A stretch of 51,098 nucleotides of DNA from assembly GCF_003611735.1 (NCBI RefSeq), contig NZ_RAWG01000031.1, positions 1 through 51,098 on the forward strand, given 5' to 3'. The position numbers and the translations under genes are program-made. Below are positions 8,156 to 16,797 of this stretch, piece after piece. The DNA comes from Corallococcus sicarius. GTDB lineage: Bacteria > Myxococcota > Myxococcia > Myxococcales > Myxococcaceae. Every line of letters begins with the position of its first letter. The stretch's first letter is position 1. The notes below the pieces were generated by a model. The model saw only the letters and a list, made by a program, of their open reading frames with translations, did not search any database and was not told the origin of the DNA.

Positions 8156-8647
8156 TCAGCCTGCGCGGGACCGCGCGGCATGGAGCCGGAAGCCCGTGAC
8201 AAGGTCCCCCCACCACCGGCCCATCCTCCCGACCGTGGCCGCGCCATCCTCACCATGGCGCACGGGATGGTCCGCGCGGATGGCGTCCCAGCCCCGGTGT
8301 TCGAGCACGACGCGCGTGCCGCCGAAGCTGGACTCGAAGCGGACCTCCACCTCCGTGAGCTCGCCGGGGGCGAAGTTGCTCGCACGCCATTGGAAGACGA
8401 GCCGCGCGCCGGGCTCCCACACGAGCACGCGGCCCACCTCGAAGACCTCCGTGTCGGAGGTCTCCAGCAGGCGTCCGCCGGGACCGGGCGGGTCGAAGCG
8501 CAGGACGCCCTGGGGGGCGTGGAGGCCGCGGTAGCGCGGGCCCCGGGCCCACCAGAGGTCTGTCTCCTGCGTGAAGACCTCGAAGGCGTCCAGCGGGGAC
8601 ACGGCGACGAAGGTGGTGACGCGGGCACGGTCCGCGGACCTCGTCAT
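8156..8647 (-). CDS. SRPBCC/AHSA1-family (START-like) protein
   Basis: A 163-residue protein of the activator-of-Hsp90 homologue 1-like SRPBCC fold. It has an N-terminal strand-helix (ADRARVTTFVAVSPLDAFEVF), the central W..ARGPRYRG region, LVFQWRASNFAPGELTEVEV strands, and a C-terminal helix with VGRMGRWWGDLV. Such proteins have a hydrophobic cavity and often sit beside ArsR regulators and VOC proteins, but no reaction can be named. The start ATG 8647 overlaps the stop of the ArsR gene (ATGA), making it the third gene of the operon. Confidence 0.85.
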   Translation of the reverse strand: MTRSADRARVTTFVAVSPLDAFEVFTQETDLWWARGPRYRGLHAPQGVLRFDPPGPGGRLLETSDTEVFEVGRVLVWEPGARLVFQWRASNFAPGELTEVEVRFESSFGGTRVVLEHRGWDAIRADHPVRHGEDGAATVGRMGRWWGDLVTGFRLHAARSRAG

Positions 8648-9018
8648 GACTTGCGGCCTCCGGGGGGCTTGGTGCCCCGCGTGCGCTCCGCGTGGGCCTT
8701 GAAGGCGCCCAACTGGTCCTCCCAGAAGGACTCCACCTCCTCCAGCCAACCGCGCAGCGCGGCGAAGGGCTCCGGGCGCAGGCGGTACACGCGCACGCGG
8801 GCGTCGTCCGCGTCCACGTTCTCCTCCACGAGCCCCGTCTGGCGAAGCACGCGCAGGTGGCGGGACATGGCCGGAGGGCTCATGTCGAACGCGGCGGCCA
8901 GCTCCCCCGCGGGGTGGGGCCGCTGGCGCAGACGATCCACGACGCCCCGGCGCGTGGGGTCGGCGAGGGCGGAGAGGGTGCGGTCGATCGCGGACGGGGT
9001 GGCCATGTTGGTGTTCAT
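8644..9018 (-). CDS. ArsR-family winged-helix transcriptional regulator
   Basis: A 124-residue DNA-binding regulator. Residues about 10-75 hold the ArsR winged helix: LADPTRRGVVDRL, then helix-turn-helix LAAAFDMSPPAMSRHLRVL, then a wing. It lacks the ELCVCDL metal-binding motif of arsenic/cadmium sensors, fitting the metal-independent ArsR subgroup that lies beside SRPBCC genes. Start ATG 9018 overlaps the VOC stop (ATGA); ATG 9006 is an alternative. The inverted repeat at 9475-9511 in front of the operon is its most likely operator, which would give autorepression. Confidence 0.88.
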   Translation of the reverse strand: MNTNMATPSAIDRTLSALADPTRRGVVDRLRQRPHPAGELAAAFDMSPPAMSRHLRVLRQTGLVEENVDADDARVRVYRLRPEPFAALRGWLEEVESFWEDQLGAFKAHAERTRGTKPPGGRKS

Positions 9019-9446
9019 GCCGGACCCTTGACGCGCTGGGTGAACCACCACTGGTGGCCCTCGAGGTCCGCGGCGCCATAGCCGCGATTGGTGCCCCAGT
9101 CGTCGCCGTAGTTCTTGGTCTCCGGCTCCTGGAGGATGGTGGCCCCGGCGGCGCGGGCCTGGGCACAGTGGGCGTCCACGTCGTCCACGTAGACCATGAG
9201 GCTCTGGGTGTTGCCGCCGTCGTGCCGCCGCGGAGTGAGGTGGACGGGGCGGCGCTGGGCGGACTCCACCATGATGACGCCGTCGCCGTAGACGAGCTCC
9301 GAGTGCTCGATGGTGTTGCCCGCCCCTTCGACCTTGAGGCGCGTCTGGAAACCAAAGGCGCGCTCCAGCCAGTCGATGGCGGCGGAGGCGTCCTCGTAGA
9401 AGAGGAAGGACGAGATGCGAGGCCAGCCTTCGGGGGTCGGCTTCAT
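9015..9446 (-). CDS. VOC-superfamily (glyoxalase/PhnB-like) protein
   Basis: A 143-residue protein of the vicinal-oxygen-chelate fold, first gene of the VOC-arsR-SRPBCC operon. Two beta-alpha-beta-beta-beta modules can be followed: ISSFLFYEDASAAIDWLERAFGF with a central GDGVIMV strand, and SLMVYVDDVDAHCAQARAAGA followed by YGAADLEGHQWWF. The last motif is typical of the PhnB/glyoxalase-like subgroup annotated as bleomycin-resistance-like. Metal ligands and substrate are not certain. ATG 9446 lies 28 bases downstream of the operator palindrome. Confidence 0.87.
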   Translation of the reverse strand: MKPTPEGWPRISSFLFYEDASAAIDWLERAFGFQTRLKVEGAGNTIEHSELVYGDGVIMVESAQRRPVHLTPRRHDGGNTQSLMVYVDDVDAHCAQARAAGATILQEPETKNYGDDWGTNRGYGAADLEGHQWWFTQRVKGPA

Positions 9447-9474
9447 GGCGGTGACTCCACGGCGGATGAAAGTC

Positions 9475-9520
9475 GTTAACGACAGGGTGAATGATTAACC
9501 CTGTCGTTAACCTTCGTCAA
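9475..9520 (-). promoter_or_regulatory. Promoter with 14-bp inverted-repeat operator of the VOC-ArsR operon
   Basis: Perfect arms GTTAACGACAGGGT (9475-9488) and ACCCTGTCGTTAAC (9498-9511) are separated by nine bases. The inner 12-mer GTCGTTAACGAC (9473-9484) is itself palindromic. On the minus strand a -35-like TTGACG (9520-9515) is followed 18 bases later by AATCAT (9496-9491), so the -10 falls in the operator spacer and a bound dimer would block RNA polymerase. This suits repression by the ArsR protein encoded in the operon. Confidence 0.65.
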
Positions 9521-9540
9521 CCGGGGTGTCGCGAGACCCT

Positions 9541-11871
9541 TCAAGGGAGCAGTAGCGAAGGGACTGGCGTGCGCAGGGCGTAGTAGGTCGTGCCGGTGCC
9601 AAGCTGCCCGTAGCTGTTGTTGCCCCAGGCCCAGACGGTGCCGTCCGCGCGGACGGCCAGGGAGTTTCCGTAAGTCGCCGCGGCCACGGCTACTCCGTCG
9701 CTCAGTCCAGGGACCTGGGCGGGAAGGGCTCGCGGCATCATGCTTCCATCGCCAAGCTGTCCGTAACCGTTGTTGCCCCAGGACCAGATGGTGCCGTCCG
9801 CGCATACGGCCAGCGCATGGTTGTAGCCCGCGCTCACCGCGATGACTCCGGTGAGTGACTGCACCGGGGTTGGAGGTTGAGTGGAGTGGGGCGCTTGATA
9901 TGCCCCTGGTTCTCCCCAGCTCCAGATGGATCCATCCGCGCGCAGGGCCAGCATGAACAGTCCTCCCCTGGAGATGGACACGATCTGCTCCAGGCCCTGG
10001 ACTGGCGTGGGCGTCATGCTCAGGGGAGCGGGTCCCTCCGGGTCGTACCAGGTGTTTTCGAAATAGGCCCACGCCCACACCGTGCCGTCGGCCCGCAGGG
10101 CCACGGCGTACTCGCTGCCCGCGGCGATGGCCACCACTCCTTCCAGTCCTTCGACCTGACGGGGCAGGGCGTTGACCCCTGGCAAGGGCGTGCCCACCGC
10201 GAGCCGGTTGCCCCACGTCCAGACGGTGCCATCGGTTCGGAGGGCTACCGAGTCGATGGGGGCCGCGGCCACGGCGACCATGTTCGTCAAGCCCGGGATC
10301 CTGGAGGGCTGCAGCCTCGGCTGCCCATCGGTGAATCCGAGCTGCCCGTAGACGTTGTCACCCCAGGCCCAGACACTGCCATCCGTGAGGACCGCGAGTG
10401 AATGGGAGTCGCTGATGGCCGCGTTGACGACCCCGCTGGGGAGCGTGAGCTGCACGGGCGCGGCGTGTGACGTGGTGGTGCCCGTTCCCAGTTGTCCCTT
10501 GTGATTGCGTCCCGATACCCAGAGGGTGCCATCCGCGTGTGCCGCCAGCGTGCGGTCGTAGTGCGTGACCACCCATCCCCTGCCCGTGGCTCCAGCGGAC
10601 GGGGTGGGCCGACTCCGGTTCACTTTGTCCCCCAGGCCCAACTGGCCCTGGAAGTTGTAGCCCCAGGCCCAAAGCCTCCCGTCGCTGCCCACCGCCAGGG
10701 AGAAGTTGTCGCCAGCGGCCAGCGCCTTCAGGCCTGACAGCACGCCGGTTCCCGCGGTGTCCTGGACGGCGATGGGTAGGAAGCGCCGCGTGGTCGAGCC
10801 GTCCCCCAGTTGGCCGCGGATGTTGAAGCCCCAGGCCCAGGCATGCCCTTCACCATCCACGGCCAACGAATGCCAGTTGCCCCCCGTGATGGAGACGATG
10901 TTGCTCAGCGGGCCGGTGCCCTGTGCGTTCTTCACCTGGGTTGGCGCCGCCTGCTGGGAGTCCGGCAGGCCATTGCCGAGTTGCCCGTTGGAGTTGAAGC
11001 CCCACGCCCACACCGTTCCGTCCTCCCTGAGCGCCAGGCCATGTTCCGCGCCCGCCGCCAGCTCCACGACTCGCGTCAGCGCCGCGCCTTGTTCATCCAT
11101 GACCCGGATGGGGAGGCGGCTGCTTGAAGCGGACGTACCCGCGCCGAGCTGTCCATGGGCATTGCTGCCCCAGGCCCAGACCGTGCCGTCCGCCTTGCGC
11201 GCCAGCGAGTGGTCCGCGCCACAGGCGATGCCCGCCACCCCGGTGAGCCCGGGCACCTGCACGGGCGCGGGCACGGCGCCAGCCTCCGCGCCAGCGCCCA
11301 CCTGTCCCATGAGGTTGCTCCCCCATGCCCAGACCGTGCCGTCCTCACGCAAGGCCAGGGCGTGCTGCCTGCCTGCGGCCACCGAGATGATCCGCGTCAG
11401 GCCTGGGAGCTGTCGCGCCAGGAGGTTCGTTCCTCCTGTCGTGCCCAGGCCCAGTTGTCCCTGGCTGTTGTCACCCCAGGCCCAGACGGTGCCATCCGCC
11501 TGGAGCGCCAGGGAGGACTTCGCGCCCGCCGCGACAGCGCGCACCCGCTGGAGCGGACGCTGGGGACCGTTCGTGTCTTGTGCTTGCGCCACCATGAGCG
11601 GAAGGGAGCGACCCAAGGTATCCCCGGTGCCCAGCTGGCCCTCCAGGTTGCGTCCCCACGCGAAAGCGACGCCGTCCGGCAGCACCACCAGCGCGTGCTC
11701 CGTCCCTGCCGTCACCTGGCCCCGGAGGGATTGCCGCACGGCGGCCTGCTCCGTGAAGTGGGCTTCGGGCTCCGCGTCCGGAGCCTGGGAGGGACCACAT
11801 CCCAGTAACAACCCCAGGGATAGACACAGCCACAGAGACCTTCTGGCTCGCGGCGTCGCTTCAGGCTTCAT
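9541..11871 (-). CDS. RCC1-repeat lipoprotein (two seven-bladed propellers)
   Basis: Surface lipoprotein of 776 residues. The signal peptide ends in LLLGC (Cys25); ATG 11871 is the start just before it. The rest is made of RCC1-type repeats with the core DGTVWAWGxNxxGQLGxG. I count about 14, of which the tenth to twelfth are eroded (VWTWGNRLAVG, VWAWAYFENTW, IWSWGEPGAY). Fourteen blades fit two consecutive seven-bladed beta-propellers. Bacterial RCC1 proteins are thought to be protein- or ligand-binding scaffolds; there is no enzymatic motif. It is followed upstream by another large exported protein on the same strand, separated by a strong hairpin, so the two are probably separate transcription units. 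Confidence 0.88.
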   Translation of the reverse strand: MKPEATPRARRSLWLCLSLGLLLGCGPSQAPDAEPEAHFTEQAAVRQSLRGQVTAGTEHALVVLPDGVAFAWGRNLEGQLGTGDTLGRSLPLMVAQAQDTNGPQRPLQRVRAVAAGAKSSLALQADGTVWAWGDNSQGQLGLGTTGGTNLLARQLPGLTRIISVAAGRQHALALREDGTVWAWGSNLMGQVGAGAEAGAVPAPVQVPGLTGVAGIACGADHSLARKADGTVWAWGSNAHGQLGAGTSASSSRLPIRVMDEQGAALTRVVELAAGAEHGLALREDGTVWAWGFNSNGQLGNGLPDSQQAAPTQVKNAQGTGPLSNIVSITGGNWHSLAVDGEGHAWAWGFNIRGQLGDGSTTRRFLPIAVQDTAGTGVLSGLKALAAGDNFSLAVGSDGRLWAWGYNFQGQLGLGDKVNRSRPTPSAGATGRGWVVTHYDRTLAAHADGTLWVSGRNHKGQLGTGTTTSHAAPVQLTLPSGVVNAAISDSHSLAVLTDGSVWAWGDNVYGQLGFTDGQPRLQPSRIPGLTNMVAVAAAPIDSVALRTDGTVWTWGNRLAVGTPLPGVNALPRQVEGLEGVVAIAAGSEYAVALRADGTVWAWAYFENTWYDPEGPAPLSMTPTPVQGLEQIVSISRGGLFMLALRADGSIWSWGEPGAYQAPHSTQPPTPVQSLTGVIAVSAGYNHALAVCADGTIWSWGNNGYGQLGDGSMMPRALPAQVPGLSDGVAVAAATYGNSLAVRADGTVWAWGNNSYGQLGTGTTYYALRTPVPSLLLP

Positions 11872-11895
11872 GTTCCGCACCTCGTGAAAGACAGC

Positions 11896-11932
11896 GAGGC
11901 CCGCGCCCACTCCGAAGAGTCGCGCGGGCCTC
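11896..11932 (-). terminator. Strong hairpin, probable terminator of the SBBP/VWD gene
   Basis: Perfect 11-bp arms GAGGCCCGCGC and GCGCGGGCCTC with an inner ACTC/GAGT stem, 32 bases past the stop of the gene ending at 11964 on the minus strand. The following bases (CTGTCTTTCACG on that strand) are only modestly T-rich. It also lies close upstream of the RCC1 gene start and insulates that gene. Confidence 0.6.
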
Positions 11933-11963
11933 CATGAATGGACTTGCGTGAAAGCGCGTGTGC

Positions 11964-14831
11964 CTACCGCACCTGCACCTGCACCTTGTCCAGGCCCCAC
12001 GTCTCGTTGGTGATGCCTGGCAGGCCGTCCGCGAAGAACTGGAGCGCCAGCTCCGGCGTCGCGTGGTTGAACGTGAGGGTCACGTGGTAGACCGAGTCGC
12101 CGTCCGGGTAGAAGAGCGTGTTGCGCTCCGCTGCACCCGTGCCCGAAGCGCTGGCGGTGCCGCCCACCTGTGCCGGGTAGAACTGCGGGCTCGACGTATT
12201 GGAGAAGGTGGTGCGGAACACCTCGCCCACACCGCCGACGTTCAGGCCCCAGTAGTTCGGGCCGAACGGGCCGTTGCCGTCCCAGCCCTGGAGGATGAGC
12301 AGGTCGAAGCTCACCGTGACGGTGCTGTGCGCGGGCAGGTTGGCCAGGGACAGCTGTACGCCCTCGTTGCTGAACTCTCCCAGGAAGAAGCGGTCACCGG
12401 AGGGGCTCAAGCTGGTGGCCTGGGTGTTCCATTCCGTGCCGGGCTCGGTTTCAAAACGCCCCAGGTACACCTCGCGGGCAATGGGCTGCTGCGCCTGTGC
12501 CTGGGCGGCCCCCGTGGCGAAGGTGGTATTGCCCGTCAAGCCCACATCCAGGATGCAGCCGTCCAGTTGGACGGGGTCGGTGACCCCCGCCGCCTGGCAG
12601 AGCTGCTTGGCGGACTGATACTGGGTGGGCGTCAGGCTCGCGCTGGTGACATGCGTCGCCGGCAGGCTGCTGTTGGTGTACGTGGTGGTGCTCTGCCCCG
12701 GGTCATAGTCGAACAGGGACTCCTGCTGGGTAATGCGCCAGCTGTCCGCGAAGTTGGGGGTGTTCTTGTAGAGCTGCGCGAAGCTCAAGGGGGCGGTGAG
12801 TGCCGTGCCGTCGCGCAGGGCGAAGTCATCCGCGCTCACGTTGTTGAAATTGCCCAGCAGGCCACGCACCTGTCCGGCCCGCGAGGGAGCCAGGGTGAGC
12901 GTGAGGTCCATGTGCGAGGTGTAGTTGTCCGCGATGAGCTGATCCCCCAGCGGCGACGTGATGACGTAGCGCGTGCTCGTCCGCCGGAAGATGCGCGTAC
13001 CGTCGGAGAGGGGCTGCACGTCGCCCACCCCTAGCGGGACGGCCACGCCGTTCACCATCAGCGGGTGGGTGGCGCGCGCGTAGACACCGACGCGGTCCGT
13101 ATCGAAGCGGGCCGCGACCGCGCTGTAGACGGACACGACGCTGTTCCAGGCCATCTGCCGCGCCTGCACGACGAAGGGCTGGGCGGCCACGGGAGTCGAC
13201 TCCGTGAGGATGAACTCTCCCACGCCCTGGAAGTCGTAGTAGTTGCGATCCGAAGTCCAGAGGTGCGGGTCTCCGGAGCCCGAAGCGGACCGACACTGGG
13301 CCGCCAGGGCCGGGTCCACGGAGCAGCCGTCCGCGTAGCGCATGGCGAAGAGGTCGTAACCGCCCTGGTTCGTCGCGCCGCCGATGTTGCCCGTGGAGTA
13401 GCCCACCACGTAGACCCCGGTGTCGTTGTCCGCGGCGACGCCCGTGGCCGTCTCGTTCTCGAAGGCAGGGTCATCGTGGGTGGAGCCATACTGGTGGACC
13501 GACTTGAGGGCGAGCTTCACGTCGTACTTCGCCAGGAAGACATCGACGCCGCCGACATAGCTGCCCGGGTCATTCCTGAGGTCGTGCGTGGTCGTGCCGA
13601 CGACATAGAGATTGGCACCACCATCGGAGGTGATGGCCGTGACGGAGTCTCGGCCCGCGGTGCCCAGCAGGGTGGCCCGCTGCTTCACGCCCGTGGTGCT
13701 GTATTGCTGGATGACCGCGTCGTAGTCGCCCCCACTCTTCAGGTTGCCGCCGCCCAGGGTGCCGCCGAGGATGGTCGCGCCGAAGGTCTGGCCCACCAGA
13801 TAGATTTCCGTCGCCCCCGTGGCATTGCGAGAAGCCGTGACCGCATACGCGAAGTCCGCGGTCGAGGTGCCATCCTGGCGCACCCACTCCCGGGTGGAGA
13901 GGTCCGCGGGGTACTTCATCAGGAAGAAGTCGTTGCCCCCCAGGGAAGTCTGTCCAGGGAGTACGCCGTTGGTGTAGCCGGCGATATAGACATTGCCGTC
14001 GCGATCCACCGTGATGCTCCGGCCGAAGTCGCCCTTGCTGGCGGACGTGCCAATCTGGAGTGCGGTGGATGCGGTGCCGTTCGCCAGGTAACGGGCGATG
14101 ATGATGTCGTTGCTGCTGGCCGTGACGCCCGTGACGAACGACCCCAGGGTGTAGCCCGTGAGGTAGACGTCTCCGGTCGTCTCATTGGCCGCAACTCCAT
14201 ACGACAGGTCGTCCTTGATGGAGCCGTGCTGGCGGCTCCACTTCAGCGCCTTGTTGGCGTCGTACTTGCGCACGAAGACGTCGGAGCCACCCTGGTTCGT
14301 TCCGGAATGGAGGGCACCGCCGGACAGGGTGCCCTTGGTGTAGCCCGTCACGTAGATGGAAGGGTTTCCGCTCGCACAGCCCTGGAGCGCGACGCCGGTG
14401 GCGAAGTCGTCCATGACGGAGCCGAACTGCTCCGCCCAGACGAGCGCGCCGTCACTCGTGCGGTGCTTCAGCAGGAAGACATCCATTCCGCCTGACGTAG
14501 GCTGGGCGAGCACGGAGCTGTTCGCGATGCCTACTGAGTACAGGTACCCATTGCAGGTCGCGGTCGACGTGGCCTGCTCCGTCGCGGAGGACCCGTTTTC
14601 GAGCGTCCAGGTGGGGAGTGGGGTCGTCGTCAGGCCCATGACGGGCGTGCGCCGCTGCGAGCGGAAGCCCCGAGGGCCACCCGCGAAGTCCACGGGGTAG
14701 AGGGCATCCGAAGACACGGAGGCTTTCTGCTCAGGGCCGGGGCGGGTGTCCCGGTCCATTGGGAGTCGCTCCATGGCCTGGGCCAGGGAGGCGACGAACA
14801 GGCTGCTCAAGAAAAAAGTGACTCTGGGCAT
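11964..14831 (-). CDS. Exported SBBP beta-propeller / von Willebrand type D protein
   Basis: Secreted or surface protein of 955 residues. Signal peptide MPRVTFFLSSLFVASLAQA. Residues about 60-510 contain SBBP-type propeller repeats (DVFLLKH, GDVYLTGYT, GGNDFFLMKY, VFLAKYD, and so on, each about 60 residues). Residues about 520-690 form a von Willebrand factor type D-like domain, from GDPHLWTSD..YYDFQGVGEF to LRGTA-like GLLGNFNNVSADDF. A C8-like Cys pair follows (QLCQAAG, LDGCILDVG), then a C-terminal beta-sandwich of about 170 residues (785-955) resembling carbohydrate-binding or lectin folds. An adhesion or matrix role is inferred. Start ATG 14831 gives the only convincing signal peptide. 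A promoter candidate lies about 80 bases upstream. Confidence 0.85.
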   Translation of the reverse strand: MPRVTFFLSSLFVASLAQAMERLPMDRDTRPGPEQKASVSSDALYPVDFAGGPRGFRSQRRTPVMGLTTTPLPTWTLENGSSATEQATSTATCNGYLYSVGIANSSVLAQPTSGGMDVFLLKHRTSDGALVWAEQFGSVMDDFATGVALQGCASGNPSIYVTGYTKGTLSGGALHSGTNQGGSDVFVRKYDANKALKWSRQHGSIKDDLSYGVAANETTGDVYLTGYTLGSFVTGVTASSNDIIIARYLANGTASTALQIGTSASKGDFGRSITVDRDGNVYIAGYTNGVLPGQTSLGGNDFFLMKYPADLSTREWVRQDGTSTADFAYAVTASRNATGATEIYLVGQTFGATILGGTLGGGNLKSGGDYDAVIQQYSTTGVKQRATLLGTAGRDSVTAITSDGGANLYVVGTTTHDLRNDPGSYVGGVDVFLAKYDVKLALKSVHQYGSTHDDPAFENETATGVAADNDTGVYVVGYSTGNIGGATNQGGYDLFAMRYADGCSVDPALAAQCRSASGSGDPHLWTSDRNYYDFQGVGEFILTESTPVAAQPFVVQARQMAWNSVVSVYSAVAARFDTDRVGVYARATHPLMVNGVAVPLGVGDVQPLSDGTRIFRRTSTRYVITSPLGDQLIADNYTSHMDLTLTLAPSRAGQVRGLLGNFNNVSADDFALRDGTALTAPLSFAQLYKNTPNFADSWRITQQESLFDYDPGQSTTTYTNSSLPATHVTSASLTPTQYQSAKQLCQAAGVTDPVQLDGCILDVGLTGNTTFATGAAQAQAQQPIAREVYLGRFETEPGTEWNTQATSLSPSGDRFFLGEFSNEGVQLSLANLPAHSTVTVSFDLLILQGWDGNGPFGPNYWGLNVGGVGEVFRTTFSNTSSPQFYPAQVGGTASASGTGAAERNTLFYPDGDSVYHVTLTFNHATPELALQFFADGLPGITNETWGLDKVQVQVR

Positions 14832-15210
14832 GGCGAGGGACTTCTCCTCGGGGGCGGGAGGTGAGTCTGAAAGGATTTGTCGGGGGTGAATTGAGTTACA
14901 GAACGGCAATACCAGATTATTTTTAGTTCCTTGAGTTATTTCTAGCTCATGGACTTCAGGCTCCAGATGCCATGGGTTGAAATGGCCATGGCATGGTTTG
15001 TTCACTCTGGGTGATGACAAGACTGTCAGGGTGGGTCAGAAGGCAGAGGCGTCCATGACCCGGCTCTGAGGGCTGCCATCCCAATGGGCTGCTCAGCGGA
15101 AGGTGACGCTCACACCGGTTGTTGACGCCGAAGCAATGCGCGGCCGCGGCTGAAGCCTGGGCCAGGAGGAGCGGGAATCCTCCTCTCTGGCACTCCAGTC
15201 GGGCTGCCCG
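14832..15210. other. 379-base intergenic region
   Basis: Between two minus-strand genes. The right half (15000-15210) is the downstream region of the ChaN/EreA-like lipoprotein, where I see no clear terminator. The left half is AT-rich and holds the promoter and inverted repeat described separately. No convincing small gene is seen. Confidence 0.6.
14916..14994 (-). promoter_or_regulatory. Candidate sigma-70 promoter with upstream 9-bp inverted repeat
   Basis: In an unusually AT-rich stretch, the minus strand has TAGAAA (14944-14939), a 17-base spacer and AATAAT (14921-14916), close to -35/-10 consensus. Just upstream is a perfect inverted repeat ATGCCATGG / CCATGGCAT (14967-14975, 14986-14994; 10-base spacer), placed like an activator site. 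It would drive the SBBP/VWD gene with a leader of about 80 bases. Confidence 0.45.
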
Positions 15211-16698
15211 CTAGAAGATGGGGGGCTTCACGTGGAGGGGAGGAGGCGCCTGCATGGACGACGGGGGAGGCGCTTCGCGCAGCCCGAGGATGGCGGGCAT
15301 GGAGGGCGTGAGCTCTCCCACGTAGAGGAGGCCCTGGAAGCCCTCGCTGGCGGGGGCTTCCAGGCGCTGGACGTAGGGGCTGAGTCCGGCGGGGGCCGCC
15401 ACCCTGGGGGCGGGCGTGGCGCCCACGATGCCGCATGCCAGCTTCCCGCTCCGGTCCAGGTCGCAGCCCCACCGCGTGCCCTGCGCGTAGCTCATCTCCA
15501 GCACGACGAGCGAGGGATAGCCCTTGAGCAGGTGGGCCATGGGGGTGAAGTCCTTGTCCCAGTCCGTGCCCTTCGTGGTGCGTGTGTGCGTGTTGCCGGC
15601 CAGCACGATGTGGACTTCGTCGGGCTTCTGGGCGCGACGCTCGGCCCACACCCTGGCCTGGGCCGCGTCGCGCTCGCTGCCGCGCAGCACGTCCGTGTCA
15701 TAGGCCACCAGCGTCACGCGCTGGCCCGCGGCGCGCAGGGAGCGCACCCGGTCGATGAGGTCCAGGATGGCGCGGCTGCTGCGGCCGTCCTGATAGGGCC
15801 GCGACCAGAAGGGGCCTTCCAAGAGCGTGTCCTGATCCGCCGGGGCGCCGGGGCTCGCCAGGTACGCGTCCACGCGCGCCTGCTCCGACGCCGGAAGGGA
15901 CAGGCCGAGGACGACCGCGAGCCCCGTCTGCCCGGCCTGACACACGGCGTGGCCCACCACTTCAGGTGCTTCCCGCGAGCCGAGCTGTTCTCCAATGAGG
16001 AGCGTCAACCCGGGGTGCAGCAGCGCCTCCATGCCTCGCACGGACGTGGTGCACGGGCCCGCCGTGGGAGGCTCTTCCTGCCAGCGGTCCAGGTAGAACT
16101 CGGGGGCCCTCACGGCGGTGGGCCGCTTCGCCTCCATCACGTTGCCGCTGAGGACCTCCACGGAGGGCGCGGACTCCAGGCGGAGCGTGAGGGCCTTCTC
16201 CAGCTCCAGGTCGCGGACGCCGTGCTGCGCTCCCCGCAGCATGGACAGACGTTTGGTGTCGGTATCGTTCTCCTCGAAGTCGACGGCCTTCTCGAACGGG
16301 TTCGAGACCTGCTCCGCCCGTTCGGCCCCCACCTTCCACCAGACCTTGCGCCACTCGACGTCGTTGCCCACTGTCTGCTGCGTCATGCGGAAGATGCGGA
16401 CGACGGACTGGCGCGGGCTCAGGACGATGCCTGTCACCAGGTAGCGTGCGTAGGTGCTGTTGCGGGAGCCGGCCCTGTCGGGCTCCTTCCACCGGGTGAC
16501 GAGCTGATTCTTGTCCTCCGTCTCCTCGAAGGTGTGGCCCTGCTCCTCCATCAGCTCGCGGGTCACGGCCAGCGCTTCGGACAGGGGCTTCTGGAAGACG
16601 TGCTCGTACCTGGGCAGCTCTGATTCAGGCGTGCGCTTGGAGTGGGCACAACCCACGGACATCAAGGTCACCGCGACGACAATCCAACGACAATGCAT
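15211..16698 (-). CDS. Lipoprotein with ChaN/erythromycin-esterase-like domain
   Basis: Lipoprotein of 495 residues: lipobox MSVGC near residue 17, after a short signal. ATG 16698 is preferred over ATG 16710 because GGGGGAG sits just before it. Residues about 25-200 are an unrecognised alpha/beta region. From about 215 the sequence (LLIGEQLGSREAPEVVGHA, LAVVLGLSLPASEQARVDAYL, VTLVAYDTD, HIVLAGNTHTRT) follows the pattern of the EreA/ChaN/TIKI superfamily, in which an early Glu and later His residues line a metal or haem site. The C terminus is Pro-rich. The fold call is moderate, and haem binding or hydrolysis is not shown by the sequence. It follows the regA gene on the same strand after a 99-base gap. 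Confidence 0.6.
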   Translation of the reverse strand: MHCRWIVVAVTLMSVGCAHSKRTPESELPRYEHVFQKPLSEALAVTRELMEEQGHTFEETEDKNQLVTRWKEPDRAGSRNSTYARYLVTGIVLSPRQSVVRIFRMTQQTVGNDVEWRKVWWKVGAERAEQVSNPFEKAVDFEENDTDTKRLSMLRGAQHGVRDLELEKALTLRLESAPSVEVLSGNVMEAKRPTAVRAPEFYLDRWQEEPPTAGPCTTSVRGMEALLHPGLTLLIGEQLGSREAPEVVGHAVCQAGQTGLAVVLGLSLPASEQARVDAYLASPGAPADQDTLLEGPFWSRPYQDGRSSRAILDLIDRVRSLRAAGQRVTLVAYDTDVLRGSERDAAQARVWAERRAQKPDEVHIVLAGNTHTRTTKGTDWDKDFTPMAHLLKGYPSLVVLEMSYAQGTRWGCDLDRSGKLACGIVGATPAPRVAAPAGLSPYVQRLEAPASEGFQGLLYVGELTPSMPAILGLREAPPPSSMQAPPPLHVKPPIF

Positions 16699-16797
16699 CA
16701 GCTCCCCCATGCAGACGTGGATGACGAGTTACCTGACAGGCAACTCCAACCGCGCGGGAAAAGCGAGATGGGTGGGCGCGGACTCCGCGGCGCAGTG

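Noticed and set aside
15110-15649. Minus-strand frame overlapping the end of the ChaN/EreA-like lipoprotein in another phase
   Set aside because: Arg/His/Pro-rich shadow of a gene with lipobox and superfamily motifs.
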